Below are positions 44,624 to 52,733 of a stretch of 64,000 nucleotides of DNA, piece by piece. The translations under genes were made by a program, and so were the position numbers. The stretch is taken from NCBI RefSeq assembly GCF_032341995.1, contig NZ_CP135439.1:1302001-1366000 (forward strand), given 5' to 3'. Source of the stretch: Domibacillus sp. DTU_2020_1001157_1_SI_ALB_TIR_016. Its GTDB lineage: Bacteria > Bacillota > Bacilli > Bacillales > Domibacillaceae. A model generated the notes under the pieces. The model saw only the letters and a program-made list of their open reading frames with translations, did no database searches and had not been told where the DNA came from. How positions within the stretch are numbered: the stretch's first letter is position 1; each line of letters begins with the position of its first letter.

Positions 44624-45706
44624 ATGGCGGTAGTAAGTCGGGGTCTTTTTTCATTTTTACTACTGTTTACGTTTTGGACGGCAGATGGAGCCGTCACGAA
44701 GGCAGAGCAGACAGAGACAGAGCTGCTGCAATCGGCTGGCTTTTTAAAAGCAGAGGAAAAGCGTGAACGTGTTTTTGTTGTACCCGGCGGACAGTCGGTT
44801 GGTGTACAGCTTGAAACAAAAGGGCTTTATGTAGTCGGCTTTCATTTTATCCAAACAGATACAAACCGTATTTCTCCAGGTGAAGAAGCAGGTCTCCTGC
44901 CAGGTGATGTCATTACAAGTATAAATGGCCACAAAGTAACAGAACCTCAAGCCATTCGGCCGTATGTACAAAAAGCGGCTGATGAAAAAACCTCCGTAAA
45001 GCTCACAGTGTTACGCGGCAAGAAAACGCTGAGTCTTTCAGTAAAACCGATCAAGGATACAGAAACAAAAAGTTCAAAGCTGGGCTTATACATTAAAAAT
45101 AAAACTGCAGGAATTGGGACATTGACGTTTTATGAACCAAAATCGAAAAAATTTGGCGCACTTGGCCACGTCATCAGCGACGTGCAGTCAGGAAAGCCGT
45201 TTGCACCTGTTAAAGGTACGCTTTACCCTGCCCATGTAACTGGAATCAAGCGTGCAACGGAAGGGATTCCGGGAGAGAAAGCGGCTGAGATTCCTACAGA
45301 AGAGAGATGGGGAACGGTCACATCTAATACACCATTCGGCTTGTTTGGACGGCTGGATCGCGAATTGAGCAGAACAAAGTTGTATCCGGCGGCGCACCCG
45401 GATGAAGTAAAAGAAGGACCGGCGCAAATTTGGACGGTGACAAAGGACAATAAAATTGAAACATTCGATATTTCCATTGTTCGCACGGTTGAGCAGTCAA
45501 AGCCTGCCATTAAAGGTATGATTATTAAAATGACCGATCCCCGTTTAATTGAAAAAACAGGCGGTATCGTTCAAGGAATGAGCGGCAGCCCTATCTTACA
45601 AAATGGCCGGGTGGTTGGAGCTGTTACGCATGTTTTTGTGAACGATCCACTTTCCGGATACGGTGTCCACATTGACTGGATGCTTAAAGATGCCGGAGTG
45701 TTGTAG
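44624..45706 (+). CDS. spoIVB: SpoIVB peptidase, shortened N-terminal region
   Basis: A 360-residue S55 serine peptidase secreted from the forespore to trigger pro-sigma-K processing. N-terminal membrane anchor (SFLLLFTFWTADGAV), PDZ domain (about 65-140, GLLPGDVITSINGHKV) and protease domain with triad His182 (GHVISD), Asp305 (MTDPRL) and Ser320 (GMSGSP). The B. subtilis protein has about 60 more residues between anchor and PDZ; that region is missing here. ATG follows AAAGGAGGGAG. Confidence 0.93.
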   Translation: MAVVSRGLFSFLLLFTFWTADGAVTKAEQTETELLQSAGFLKAEEKRERVFVVPGGQSVGVQLETKGLYVVGFHFIQTDTNRISPGEEAGLLPGDVITSINGHKVTEPQAIRPYVQKAADEKTSVKLTVLRGKKTLSLSVKPIKDTETKSSKLGLYIKNKTAGIGTLTFYEPKSKKFGALGHVISDVQSGKPFAPVKGTLYPAHVTGIKRATEGIPGEKAAEIPTEERWGTVTSNTPFGLFGRLDRELSRTKLYPAAHPDEVKEGPAQIWTVTKDNKIETFDISIVRTVEQSKPAIKGMIIKMTDPRLIEKTGGIVQGMSGSPILQNGRVVGAVTHVFVNDPLSGYGVHIDWMLKDAGVL

Positions 45707-45728
45707 AGCGCAGCTGCGCTCTTTTTTT
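45705..45728 (+). terminator. terminator after spoIVB
   Basis: AGAGCGCAGCTGCGCTCT is a perfect self-complementary stem followed by TTTTTT, overlapping the stop codon. Confidence 0.9.
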
Positions 45729-45799
45729 GGCGAATTTTTTCTGGAAAGAAAGTCGAAAAATGACAGAAAACGGTGTAAAATAAATATTTTGAATTTTTT

Positions 45800-45828
45800 A
45801 AAGGAATCCATTTCGCTTTGTCGAAAAA
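45800..45828 (+). promoter_or_regulatory. sigma-H promoter with 0A box upstream of spo0A
   Basis: AAAGGAATC (45800-45808), 11-base spacer, GTCGAAAAA (45820-45828) match the sigma-H consensus with one mismatch in each element. TTTGTCGAAA at 45817-45826 is a full 0A box lying over the -10. Other 0A-like sequences (AGTCGAAAAA, TGACAGAA) lie upstream at about 45750-45768. This fits known Spo0A autoregulation. Confidence 0.75.
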
Positions 45829-45892
45829 ACCTTTAGAATAACCTTATGGATTGAGCAGCGCCTTAAGGATCGAGAAGTGAGGAGGAAATGAT

Positions 45893-46669
45893 TTGAGTAA
45901 AATAAAGGTAGCAATTGCGGACGATAACCGGCAGCTTGTACAGCTGCTTGAAGAAGTGATAACAAGCCAGGAAGATATGACAGTTGCAGGAACGGCATTT
46001 AATGGGCAGGAGTGTCTCGGCATGCTGCCGGAAACAGAAGCAGATGTGTTAATTTTAGATATTATTATGCCGCATATGGACGGACTGGCTGTACTTGAGC
46101 GTCTCCGGGCAAGCGGCCAGAAGCAGCCTCATGTGATTATGCTGACTGCATTCGGCCAGGAAGATGTAACGAAAAAAGCGGTTGATCTGGGGGCTTCCTA
46201 CTTTATGCTGAAGCCATTTGACATGGAAAGTTTAATCAGTCAAATCCGCCAGGTGGCCGGTGCAGAACAGCCGATGCGCCATGTAGAACGAAAAGAAGAG
46301 CCGAAAAAGCAAAAGAAAAATATTGACGCCAGCATTACGGCAGTGATTCATGAAATCGGTGTACCCGCGCATATAAAAGGCTATTTGTATTTGCGCGAAG
46401 CAATTACAATGGTATTTAACGACATTGAACTGCTTGGCTCAATCACAAAAGTACTTTATCCAGAAATTGCCCGGAAATACAACACAACACCAAGCCGGGT
46501 GGAACGGGCGATCCGGCATGCGATCGAAGTAGCTTGGAGCCGCGGCAATATGGAATCCATTGCGGCATTGTTCGGGTATACAGTATCTGTATCCAAGGCC
46601 AAACCGACAAATTCAGAATTCATCGCCATGGTAGCAGATAAGCTCCGCATTGAATACATGGCTTCTTGA
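45893..46669 (+). CDS. spo0A: sporulation master regulator Spo0A
   Basis: A 258-residue response regulator. Receiver domain with acidic pocket Asp10-Asp11, phospho-acceptor Asp56 ([13 protein letters not shown]), Thr in MLTAFGQ and Lys in MLKPFD. After a charged linker rich in Lys and Glu (about 127-142), the Spo0A DNA-binding domain with the recognition region [21 protein letters not shown]. It governs entry to sporulation. TTG start after GTGAGGAGG. Located after spoIVB as in all Bacilli. Confidence 0.97.
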   Translation: MSKIKVAIADDNRQLVQLLEEVITSQEDMTVAGTAFNGQECLGMLPETEADVLILDIIMPHMDGLAVLERLRASGQKQPHVIMLTAFGQEDVTKKAVDLGASYFMLKPFDMESLISQIRQVAGAEQPMRHVERKEEPKKQKKNIDASITAVIHEIGVPAHIKGYLYLREAITMVFNDIELLGSITKVLYPEIARKYNTTPSRVERAIRHAIEVAWSRGNMESIAALFGYTVSVSKAKPTNSEFIAMVADKLRIEYMAS

Positions 46670-46980
46670 AGCGGAAATAATATAGCTTTACACGTTAAGA
46701 TACAATGATTATAGATGGGCTTCCGATGCAGGCTGATAAGGGCGACGCCGGCTTTCCAGTTATAAAAGCGTACCTCTTCCATAAAAAGAGGGCGCTTTTT
46801 TTGTGCCGCCCAACCGATTTTCAGGCTGACAAACCGCGAGTCAAAGAGCTGAATAAGCAAAAAATTACACGGGTTTTAAAGCTGATGGGTATGAGTTCAA
46901 ATTTAAAACATAAATTTAGGGTAAAGCAAGGTTCACAAAAGCGAGGTAAAATATCAGGACCGAAAGAAGGCGAAAAAATC
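46670..46980 (+). other. intergenic region after spo0A with promoter and terminator
   Basis: Contains TTTACA (46687-46692), 17 bases, TATAGA (46710-46715), a good sigma-A promoter, and a hairpin with T run at 46764-46802. The two define a possible transcript of about 80 nt. The hairpin also serves as spo0A terminator. An open frame from 46705 crosses the region but has no ribosome binding site. Confidence 0.45.
46764..46802 (+). terminator. terminator downstream of spo0A
   Basis: AAAGCG-TA-CCTCTT and AAGAGG-GC-GCTTT form a stem with one internal mismatch, followed by TTTT. Confidence 0.85.
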
Positions 46981-47205
46981 ATGCTGAAAAGAGTATATTG
47001 GTCTAAATTAAACGACTCGCATGATAAAATAACAGCAAAAGCGGGCTTTAGAAAAGAAAGCAACAAGCTGTATGAGCCATATGAACTTTACCTTGAAACA
47101 TGGGAAAAAGAAGAGAGCGGCTGGGTATATAAAGGCAGCCAGCCGGAACAAAGACAGCAGCAATTAGAGGCGCACCCGGCGATAGAACCACTTTTAAAGA
47201 GCTGA
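46981..47205 (+). CDS. small hypothetical protein
   Basis: 74 residues, not recognised. It begins MLKRVYWSKLNDSHDKITAK and is charged, with many Lys, Glu and aromatic residues and no membrane segment; the last part is Gln-rich (EQRQQQ). ATG 46981 follows GAAGGCG at about 9 bases. A terminator follows. It could be an accessory gene of limited distribution. Confidence 0.55.
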   Translation: MLKRVYWSKLNDSHDKITAKAGFRKESNKLYEPYELYLETWEKEESGWVYKGSQPEQRQQQLEAHPAIEPLLKS

Positions 47206-47230
47206 TATGGTAAATAAGTAATGCCAAATG

Positions 47231-47255
47231 AGCGCCGCAAAAAGGTGCTTTTTTC
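47231..47255 (+). terminator. terminator after small hypothetical gene
   Basis: AGCGCC-GCAAAAA-GGTGCT with one G-T pair, then TTTTTC. Confidence 0.65.
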
Positions 47256-47316
47256 TTTTTTACTTATTATCCGCTCTACCGCACAATATATTGAAAATCC
47301 CGGCGTTTGCTATTTA

Positions 47317-47910
47317 TTACGTTGGCCGGGTTTCCTGCGGTTTGGCCATAACACTGTTTTCTGAGAGCAGCCCAATCAAATCATTGCGGTCGATTAGTTT
47401 TACGTTCAGTTTCTCTGCACAATGATACGCACTTTTAGTAAATGCATGATTGGTGACAGCCCAAACTTCATTTGTTTTATAGTACGCTTTGCCGCAGCTC
47501 GCTTCTTGCACGGCTTTGACACCGGCTGAGCCATTGTGCCGTTTTGCCTGCACAGCGATACTGTCGTTTCCCTTGCGTAAAATAAAATCAGCCCCATAAT
47601 CACCTGATTTCGGCGTATACTCAATGGCGTACCCTTTGCTTTCAAACAAGGCACCCACATATTCTTTAAATTGAACACTATCCATATTGTCAAGTTCGTT
47701 TAATCCTGATTGAAGGAATTGTTGTTTTTTCTTATCTTTTGTATACCAGCGCAGCAAAAAATACGGGATCGCTAACAGGGCGACGAGTATTGTATAGCCA
47801 ATGAACACTTCGATATGCTGCAGGATAACAATTAAAACGACAGCATACAGCATGTAGATCAGTATTTTATCGCTGCTAATCCCAAGTCCTTTATGGCCCC
47901 TTCCTGACAT
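47317..47910 (-). CDS. membrane-anchored Mrr-like restriction endonuclease
   Basis: A 197-residue protein. Two membrane helices lie near residues 15-55 (ILIYMLYAVVLIVILQHI, IGYTILVALLAIPYFLL), then a Mrr/PD-(D/E)XK nuclease domain from about residue 75: QFKEYVGALFESKGY, the catalytic DYGADFILRKG and VQAKRHNGSAGVKAVQEA (QxK motif). Mrr proteins cut modified DNA; similar membrane-anchored forms are widespread in Bacilli with unknown role. ATG 47910 follows AAAGGAGC. There is no methyltransferase beside it, so it is not a classical restriction system. Confidence 0.8.
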   Translation of the reverse strand: MSGRGHKGLGISSDKILIYMLYAVVLIVILQHIEVFIGYTILVALLAIPYFLLRWYTKDKKKQQFLQSGLNELDNMDSVQFKEYVGALFESKGYAIEYTPKSGDYGADFILRKGNDSIAVQAKRHNGSAGVKAVQEASCGKAYYKTNEVWAVTNHAFTKSAYHCAEKLNVKLIDRNDLIGLLSENSVMAKPQETRPT

Positions 47911-48211
47911 CGTCCCAGCTCCTTTAAACCTGTTTTTTTTATTTTTGACGACGAAAGCGAGAACTATCCAAAAAGATAAAATAAAAACACTCATTCAAGA
48001 GTGTGGACCGAAGCATTTTTTAATCATGATCTTTTTTATGGCAAAAAAGCAATAAAAGAAACGAACTTTGCTTGTTTGGTTAAAGCGGGAAAAGAAAGAT
48101 CGGCAGAATGATTAAAAAAGATAAATTAACTCTTTAAGAAATTTCTTCCAATCCCTCGTGAATACCCTCCAGTTTTATGGTAAAGTTGTTTTATAGATTG
48201 GAGCTGGGAAA

Positions 48212-48730
48212 ATGAAGAAGGTCATTGGATGGACCATCGTTGTTTGTATCACTCTTCTCATTGCCGGGCTGGGGACTTATGTATTAATAGAAATGAATAA
48301 TACAAAAGCAACTCAACAAGAAAAGCTGAATGGCGGGAACGATGAGAAAATTGGCGGTGTTCAAAATACAACCCATTTAAAAAAGAGTGACGATAAAGAA
48401 AAAGTCGTTTCTGTTATGCATAAAATGACGCATCAAAAAGTAGCAGCTGATGAAAAATGGGGAGCCGTGCCCATGACACCTTCTACTATCAATGAAGTTA
48501 TTTCAATTGTAGAAAAAGAGGATTATAAAGAAAAGAAGCCTCTTCTTGACATACTTCAAAAATGGCAGGCGGGCAATTTTACAGAAATTGACGAAGATCA
48601 TAATTATTTATGGACACTTCAAGATGGAACAGAAGGCAAAGCCTACGGAATCATGAGCCCTGTTCAGGAAAGGCAATTTGTTCATCAAAACTTTAACGAG
48701 ACTGTTGCAAGAGAGCTCGGTTACCTATAG
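48212..48730 (+). CDS. DUF6241-like membrane-anchored protein
   Basis: A 172-residue protein with one N-terminal membrane helix (VIGWTIVVCITLLIAGLGTYVLI) and an exported domain with VVSVMHKMTHQKVAADEKWGA and LLDILQKWQAGNFTEIDEDHN. It resembles DUF6241 proteins of Bacillaceae, which are uncharacterised. The start follows GGAGCTGGG at suitable distance. A terminator-like hairpin follows. Confidence 0.65.
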   Translation: MKKVIGWTIVVCITLLIAGLGTYVLIEMNNTKATQQEKLNGGNDEKIGGVQNTTHLKKSDDKEKVVSVMHKMTHQKVAADEKWGAVPMTPSTINEVISIVEKEDYKEKKPLLDILQKWQAGNFTEIDEDHNYLWTLQDGTEGKAYGIMSPVQERQFVHQNFNETVARELGYL

Positions 48731-48740
48731 GAATGTCTGC

Positions 48741-48777
48741 AAAAAAGCGTCCATTTTGTTTAAAGAGGCGCTTTTTT
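48741..48777 (+). terminator. terminator after DUF6241-like gene
   Basis: AAAAAAGCGTCC and GGCGCTTTTTT form an imperfect stem with a long loop, ending in T. Confidence 0.65.
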
Positions 48778-49214
48778 CGCTATAGGGGAACTTGGTTTAC
48801 ACATAGTTCATAATGTGTAAAATTCAAAATGTAAATACTTGTATAAAAAAGATTGTACTGCCAACAGGAGAAACGTTAAAGGAGGCAAAGCATAAGCGGA
48901 AGAAGCCTCTCTTTTATAGAAAGGTTTAACATGAGCGCATGACGGAAATAGTAATACATGGAGCTTTCGGTCAGATAACGTCAAGCAAGCCGGTATGCAG
49001 TACAAGCCGCTTTGATGGATCAAAACGACCAAAGCCAGTCAAATGCTTTTGGGGAGGCATGAAGCTTCACTTATTTTTTCTCCATTCGCTCGTATCAAAG
49101 GCTGCAATATTACGGAACAGCTCCGGCTTGTTTGGCTGAAATGAAATTCTGCCAATAAAACTGACGCTGACCGTTAGACCCTCCAGTATCTTTTAAAAGG
49201 GGTTATGCAGCCGA
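48778..49214. other. intergenic region without supported gene
   Basis: Holds a perfect inverted repeat TTTACACAT-N8-ATGTGTAAA (48796-48821) and a hairpin GGAGGC...GCCTCT followed by TTTT around 48876-48912. A 26-codon frame from ATG 49060 behind GGGGAGG ends at 49139; it is possible but unsupported by any recognised family. Confidence 0.4.
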
Positions 49215-49523
49215 ATGACAGAAGACGAACGCAAAATCATCACATATGTCAGAGAAGTCAGCACAGCTCAATTAGTTCAAGAGCTGTCTGACGGAAAATT
49301 ATTAGGAACGGACCTGAGGGCGATTGGAAAGCTGCGGTTGTACCGCTTGCCTGAAGAAGTAAAAAACGTTCTATTATACTGTGCAAAATGTAAAATGAGC
49401 AAACACATAAATTATAGGGACGTTTATAAAATAGCCGCCCGCTGGAACAGGCTCCGTGTTCAAACAGCAGAAGAAGCGTTCGAATTAGCGAAGCAGGAGG
49501 GTTGTTTTCAACAACAGAAGTAA
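49215..49523 (+). CDS. small protein with DnaB_2 (helicase loader C-terminal) domain
   Basis: A 102-residue protein. Residues about 45-95 (LPEEVKNVLLYCAKCKMSKHI, YKIAARWNRLRVQTAEEAFELA) look like the C-terminal domain of Gram-positive DnaB/DnaD primosome proteins (LPxxVxNVLxxYV...IAxxWxRxxVxTxxEAxxxA). The N-terminal domains of full DnaB are absent. It could be a cut-down paralogue or a regulator of replication initiation. The start follows AAAAGGGG at a slightly long distance. Family match is from memory. Confidence 0.55.
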   Translation: MTEDERKIITYVREVSTAQLVQELSDGKLLGTDLRAIGKLRLYRLPEEVKNVLLYCAKCKMSKHINYRDVYKIAARWNRLRVQTAEEAFELAKQEGCFQQQK

Positions 49524-49536
49524 ATGTCTCCCATTG

Positions 49537-49563
49537 AAACTGCACTCTTTATGAGTGCAGTTT
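49537..49563. repeat. 27-bp hairpin repeat, copy 1
   Basis: AAACTGCACTC-TTTAT-GAGTGCAGTTT, a perfect 11-bp stem. It lies just after the DnaB_2-domain gene and may terminate it. Confidence 0.7.
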
Positions 49564-49780
49564 CAGATTGTAGACAAATAAAATCTTTTGTCAAAAGATC
49601 TCCTTCGTTTCTTTTTCATGTAAGACGTTCGAGTGGTTGGGAGGAGAGTCGATAAGGCGGCGGATGCGCGGCTTCCCCTATCGGCTCTTTTTGAGAAGCA
49701 ATGTTTCTCGAAAAATCTTCTGCCCGTTTTCAGCGGTGAAAACTTTCATAAAAAAGACTGCCCGCTTTGTCGACAGTCTC

Positions 49781-49807
49781 AAACTGTATTCTTTATGAGT
49801 GCAGTTT
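49781..49807. repeat. 27-bp hairpin repeat, copy 2
   Basis: AAACTGTATTC-TTTAT-GAGTGCAGTTT differs from copy 1 at two positions; in RNA both changes give U-G pairs, so the stem is kept. Confidence 0.65.
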
Positions 49808-49862
49808 TCTTTGATTATAGAATGGCTCAGATAATGCGAAGAAAGAATGTGAACAGACAAAA

Positions 49863-49897
49863 TGCAGTCCTCGGGAAAGGACTGCTTTTATTTTTTC
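49863..49897. terminator. hairpin at end of yqzF
   Basis: GCAGTCC-TCGGGAAA-GGACTGC with TTTTATTTTTT on the plus side and AAAA on the other; it overlaps the yqzF stop and could act on both strands. Confidence 0.7.
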
Positions 49898-50127
49898 TCT
49901 TGGAATTTTGCCTGCACCTTGTTGTATTTGCGGTCCCGTCTAAAAATAAATCCGGCAACAAAGCCAAGACCGCCAATAAAAAGAAGGAAACCGGCCATAA
50001 ATTGCATCCATAATGCAGGAAAAGGGGACTGCAAAATGCCAAAAAGCATATCCCGCATCCATTTAATTCCGACGCCGGCTAAAAAGCCGGGGATGACTAA
50101 AATAAGCAGGGCAATAATCCGGATCAT
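49888..50127 (-). CDS. yqzF: DUF2627 membrane protein YqzF
   Basis: A 79-residue protein with two membrane helices (IRIIALLILVIPGFLAGVGI and FMAGFLLFIGGLGFVAGFIF), matching DUF2627. In B. subtilis yqzF lies near the bkd cluster as here. ATG 50127 follows GAAAGAAGGGG. Function unknown. Confidence 0.82.
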   Translation of the reverse strand: MIRIIALLILVIPGFLAGVGIKWMRDMLFGILQSPFPALWMQFMAGFLLFIGGLGFVAGFIFRRDRKYNKVQAKFQEKK

Positions 50128-50295
50128 GTGAACCCCTTCTTTCAAGATTCTTCTTTTTCACATCATAGCGCAAACGCTTTATTTGTCAAGAACAGGATAA
50201 AGAGTGAAAAAACAAATAAAATTTGGTTTATTACATGACATAGTTTTAAAAACCGTATAAAATGATAAAGGAATTATAAATAAGGAGCGAAGTAC

Positions 50296-51711
50296 ATGAC
50301 AATAACATATGATCTTGTCATTTTAGGCGGAGGAACCGGTGGATATACGGCAGCCATTCGTGCAGCACAGCTTGGGTTGAAAACAGCCCTGGTTGAAAAA
50401 GGGAAAGTAGGCGGCACTTGTCTGCACAAAGGCTGTATTCCAACAAAAGCGCTGCTGAGAAGTGCAGACGTTCAGCGAACGGTAAAAGAAGCTGCATCAT
50501 TTGGTATAGAAGCGGGCAGTCCAATCGTTCATTTTGAGCGGGTACAGGAAAGAAAAGAAGAAATTGTACATACATTATATAACGGCGTAAAGTCCCTTTT
50601 AAAACGAGGGAAAATTGACCTTTATGAAGGGACGGGGCGCCTGCTGGGTCCATCTTTATTTTCACCGATGGCCGGAACAGTTTCGGTTGAAATGAATGAT
50701 GGAACAGAAAATGCAATGCTCGTACCACGGAATGTCATTATCGCAACAGGATCGCGTCCAAAGCATCTTCCGGGCCTTCAGCCGGATGGCGAAATCGTTT
50801 TGTCTTCGGACGAAGCACTTGAGATGAAAGAGATCCCGGCGTCCATTATGATTGTAGGCGGCGGTGTGATTGGAGTGGAATGGGCATCTATGCTTGTTGA
50901 CTTTGGCAGCAAGGTCACCATTCTTGAATACGGAGACCGAATTTTGCCGTTTGAGGACAAAGCGGTTTCGGCCGAAATGGCACGCCAGCTTTCAAAAAGA
51001 GGCGTTCAAATTATCGTAAATGCAAAAGTGAAAACAGACACGCTGCAAAAAAACTCGGGTACTGTTTCGATTCAAACAGAAGCAGGCGAAGCCTTTTCGG
51101 CAGAGAAAATACTTGTTGCCGCCGGTCGTACAGCAAACACGGAACAGCTTGGACTTGAAAACACGGACATTAAGGTTGAAAACGGCGTGATCCAAGTGAA
51201 TGAGTGGATGCAGACAAATGAATCGCACATTTATGCGGTGGGCGATGTAACGGGAGGGCTGCAGCTGGCACATGTAGCTTCTTACGAAGGAATTACAGCC
51301 GTTGAACATATGGCAGGAAAAGCGGCAGACCCCGTTGATTATTCGGCTGTTCCGCGTTGTATTTACTCACATCCAGAAGCGGCCAGTATCGGTATGACGG
51401 AAGAGCAGGCTGCTCTTGAAAGAACGAAAATTAAAACAGGTGTATTTCCATTTCAAGCGAATGGGAAAGCTCTTGTATATGGTGAAACAGAAGGATTCGT
51501 AAAAATAGTGGCAGATGCTAAAACGGATGATATACTAGGAGTTCATGTAATTGGACCGCATGCAACCGAGCTGATTTCAGAAGCTGCATTGGCCCAGCTG
51601 CTCGATGCATCCGGCTGGGAGCTTGGCGCAGCCATTCATCCGCATCCTGCTTTATCGGAAGCGATAGGAGAAGCAGCTCTAATGCTGGATGGAAAAGCGA
51701 TTCACTTTTGA
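50296..51711 (+). CDS. lpdV: dihydrolipoamide dehydrogenase of branched-chain complex
   Basis: A 471-residue E3 flavoprotein that reoxidises dihydrolipoamide with NAD. FAD site ILGGGTGGYTAAIRAA, redox disulfide GGTCLHKGCIPTK, NAD site IVGGGVIGVEWASMLV, second FAD motif YAVGDVTGG, and the His-Glu dyad in HPHPALSEAIGEA. First gene of a four-gene bkd unit. Of the B. subtilis cluster, bkdR, ptb, bcd and buk are not present directly upstream. Start follows AAGGAGCG. Confidence 0.94.
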   Translation: MTITYDLVILGGGTGGYTAAIRAAQLGLKTALVEKGKVGGTCLHKGCIPTKALLRSADVQRTVKEAASFGIEAGSPIVHFERVQERKEEIVHTLYNGVKSLLKRGKIDLYEGTGRLLGPSLFSPMAGTVSVEMNDGTENAMLVPRNVIIATGSRPKHLPGLQPDGEIVLSSDEALEMKEIPASIMIVGGGVIGVEWASMLVDFGSKVTILEYGDRILPFEDKAVSAEMARQLSKRGVQIIVNAKVKTDTLQKNSGTVSIQTEAGEAFSAEKILVAAGRTANTEQLGLENTDIKVENGVIQVNEWMQTNESHIYAVGDVTGGLQLAHVASYEGITAVEHMAGKAADPVDYSAVPRCIYSHPEAASIGMTEEQAALERTKIKTGVFPFQANGKALVYGETEGFVKIVADAKTDDILGVHVIGPHATELISEAALAQLLDASGWELGAAIHPHPALSEAIGEAALMLDGKAIHF

Positions 51712-51725
51712 AGGGAGCGGGAGAA

Positions 51726-52733
51726 ATGGAATCTAAACATAAACAAGCAGGATTAACCGATCAGGACGTAATCGGCATGTATGAAATAATGCTCCTTACA
51801 CGCCGTCTCGATGAAAGAATGTGGCTTTTAAACCGGTCAGGAAAAATCCCATTTGTCGTATCGGGCCAGGGCCAGGAGGCGGCGCAGGTCGGTGCTGCTT
51901 ATGCGTTAAATAGAAAAGAGGACTACATATTACCTTATTACCGTGATTATGGAGTCGTACTTGCTTTTGGCATGACGGTTCGCGACCTGATGCTTTCTGC
52001 TTTTGCGAAAGCAGAAGACCCAAACTCAGGAGGGCGCCAGCTGCCTGGGCACTTCGGACAGCGGAAAAACCGGATTGTGACAGGATCATCCCCGGTAACG
52101 ACCCAGGTGCCGCATGCTGTCGGCATTGCGCTTGCAGCGAAAATGGATCGAAAACCGATCGTTTCATTTGTGACGTTCGGAGAGGGGTCTTCTAATCAAG
52201 GTGATTTCCATGAAGGAGCAAACTTTGCGGGCGTGCACAAGCTGCCGGTTATTTTTATGTGTGAAAACAACCAGTATGCTATTTCAGTACCGTTAAACAA
52301 GCAAATTGCAGCCCGCGTATCAGACCGGGCAGCAGGGTATGGGATGCCGGGCTATACGATTGACGGAAATGATCCGATTGAAGTGTACAAGTGCGTAAAA
52401 GAAGCCGCCGACCGTGCGCGTCGCGGCGAGGGACCTACGTTAATTGAAACACTCACATACCGGTTGACGCCACACACATCTGATGATGATGACCGTTCGT
52501 ACCGGACAGCAGAAGAAGTGGAAAGCGCGAAAAAAGAAGATCCGCTTCACTCCTTCCGGCTGTACGTAAAAGAAGCAGGTCTTTTAAGTGACGAGCGTGA
52601 AGAGCAGCTTGAAAAAGAAATTGCTGCCGTCATTAACGATGCAACGGAGTATGCGGAAGAAGCACCTTTTGCAAATCCAGAATCGGTTCTTCAATTTGTT
52701 TACGCCGAAGAAGAAAGAGAGGCGGAAAAATAA
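51726..52733 (+). CDS. bkdAA: branched-chain keto acid dehydrogenase E1 alpha
   Basis: A 335-residue thiamin diphosphate subunit that decarboxylates branched 2-oxo acids from Leu, Ile and Val. Motifs: GQGQEAAQVGAAYAL, the ThDP site GEGSSNQGDFHEGANFA to ENNQYAIS, and the phosphorylation-loop-like HTSDDDDRSYR. ATG 51726 follows AAGGGAGCGGG. Stop overlaps the bkdAB start by one base. Confidence 0.94.
   Translation: MESKHKQAGLTDQDVIGMYEIMLLTRRLDERMWLLNRSGKIPFVVSGQGQEAAQVGAAYALNRKEDYILPYYRDYGVVLAFGMTVRDLMLSAFAKAEDPNSGGRQLPGHFGQRKNRIVTGSSPVTTQVPHAVGIALAAKMDRKPIVSFVTFGEGSSNQGDFHEGANFAGVHKLPVIFMCENNQYAISVPLNKQIAARVSDRAAGYGMPGYTIDGNDPIEVYKCVKEAADRARRGEGPTLIETLTYRLTPHTSDDDDRSYRTAEEVESAKKEDPLHSFRLYVKEAGLLSDEREEQLEKEIAAVINDATEYAEEAPFANPESVLQFVYAEEEREAEK

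Larger units (their letters stand above)
49524..49887. other. intergenic region with repeated hairpins
   Basis: No supported gene. Contains two near-identical 27-bp hairpins (49537-49563 and 49781-49807), ATCTTTTG-T-CAAAAGAT (about 49583-49599), a GAGTCGATAAGG...CCCTATCGGCTC hairpin followed by TTTTT (49646-49693), and GACTG...CAGTC (49756-49778). A frame from 49633 runs through but has no protein-like features. Confidence 0.5.

Noticed and set aside
46705..47205. Long 166-codon reading of the small gene after spo0A
   Set aside because: The extra N-terminal part runs through a strong terminator hairpin and has no ribosome binding site; the 74-codon form from 46981 has one.
48939..49139. 66-codon plus-strand frame
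   Set aside because: No binding site at its first ATG and no recognisable protein features; only the last 26 codons have a good site, which is too little support.
49633..50013. 126-codon plus-strand frame antisense to yqzF
   Set aside because: It crosses several hairpins and overlaps the well-supported yqzF in antisense; composition is not protein-like.
50165..50185. CcpA cre site before lpdV (GCGCAAACGCTTTA)
   Set aside because: Two or more core mismatches on either strand; not convincing without other evidence.
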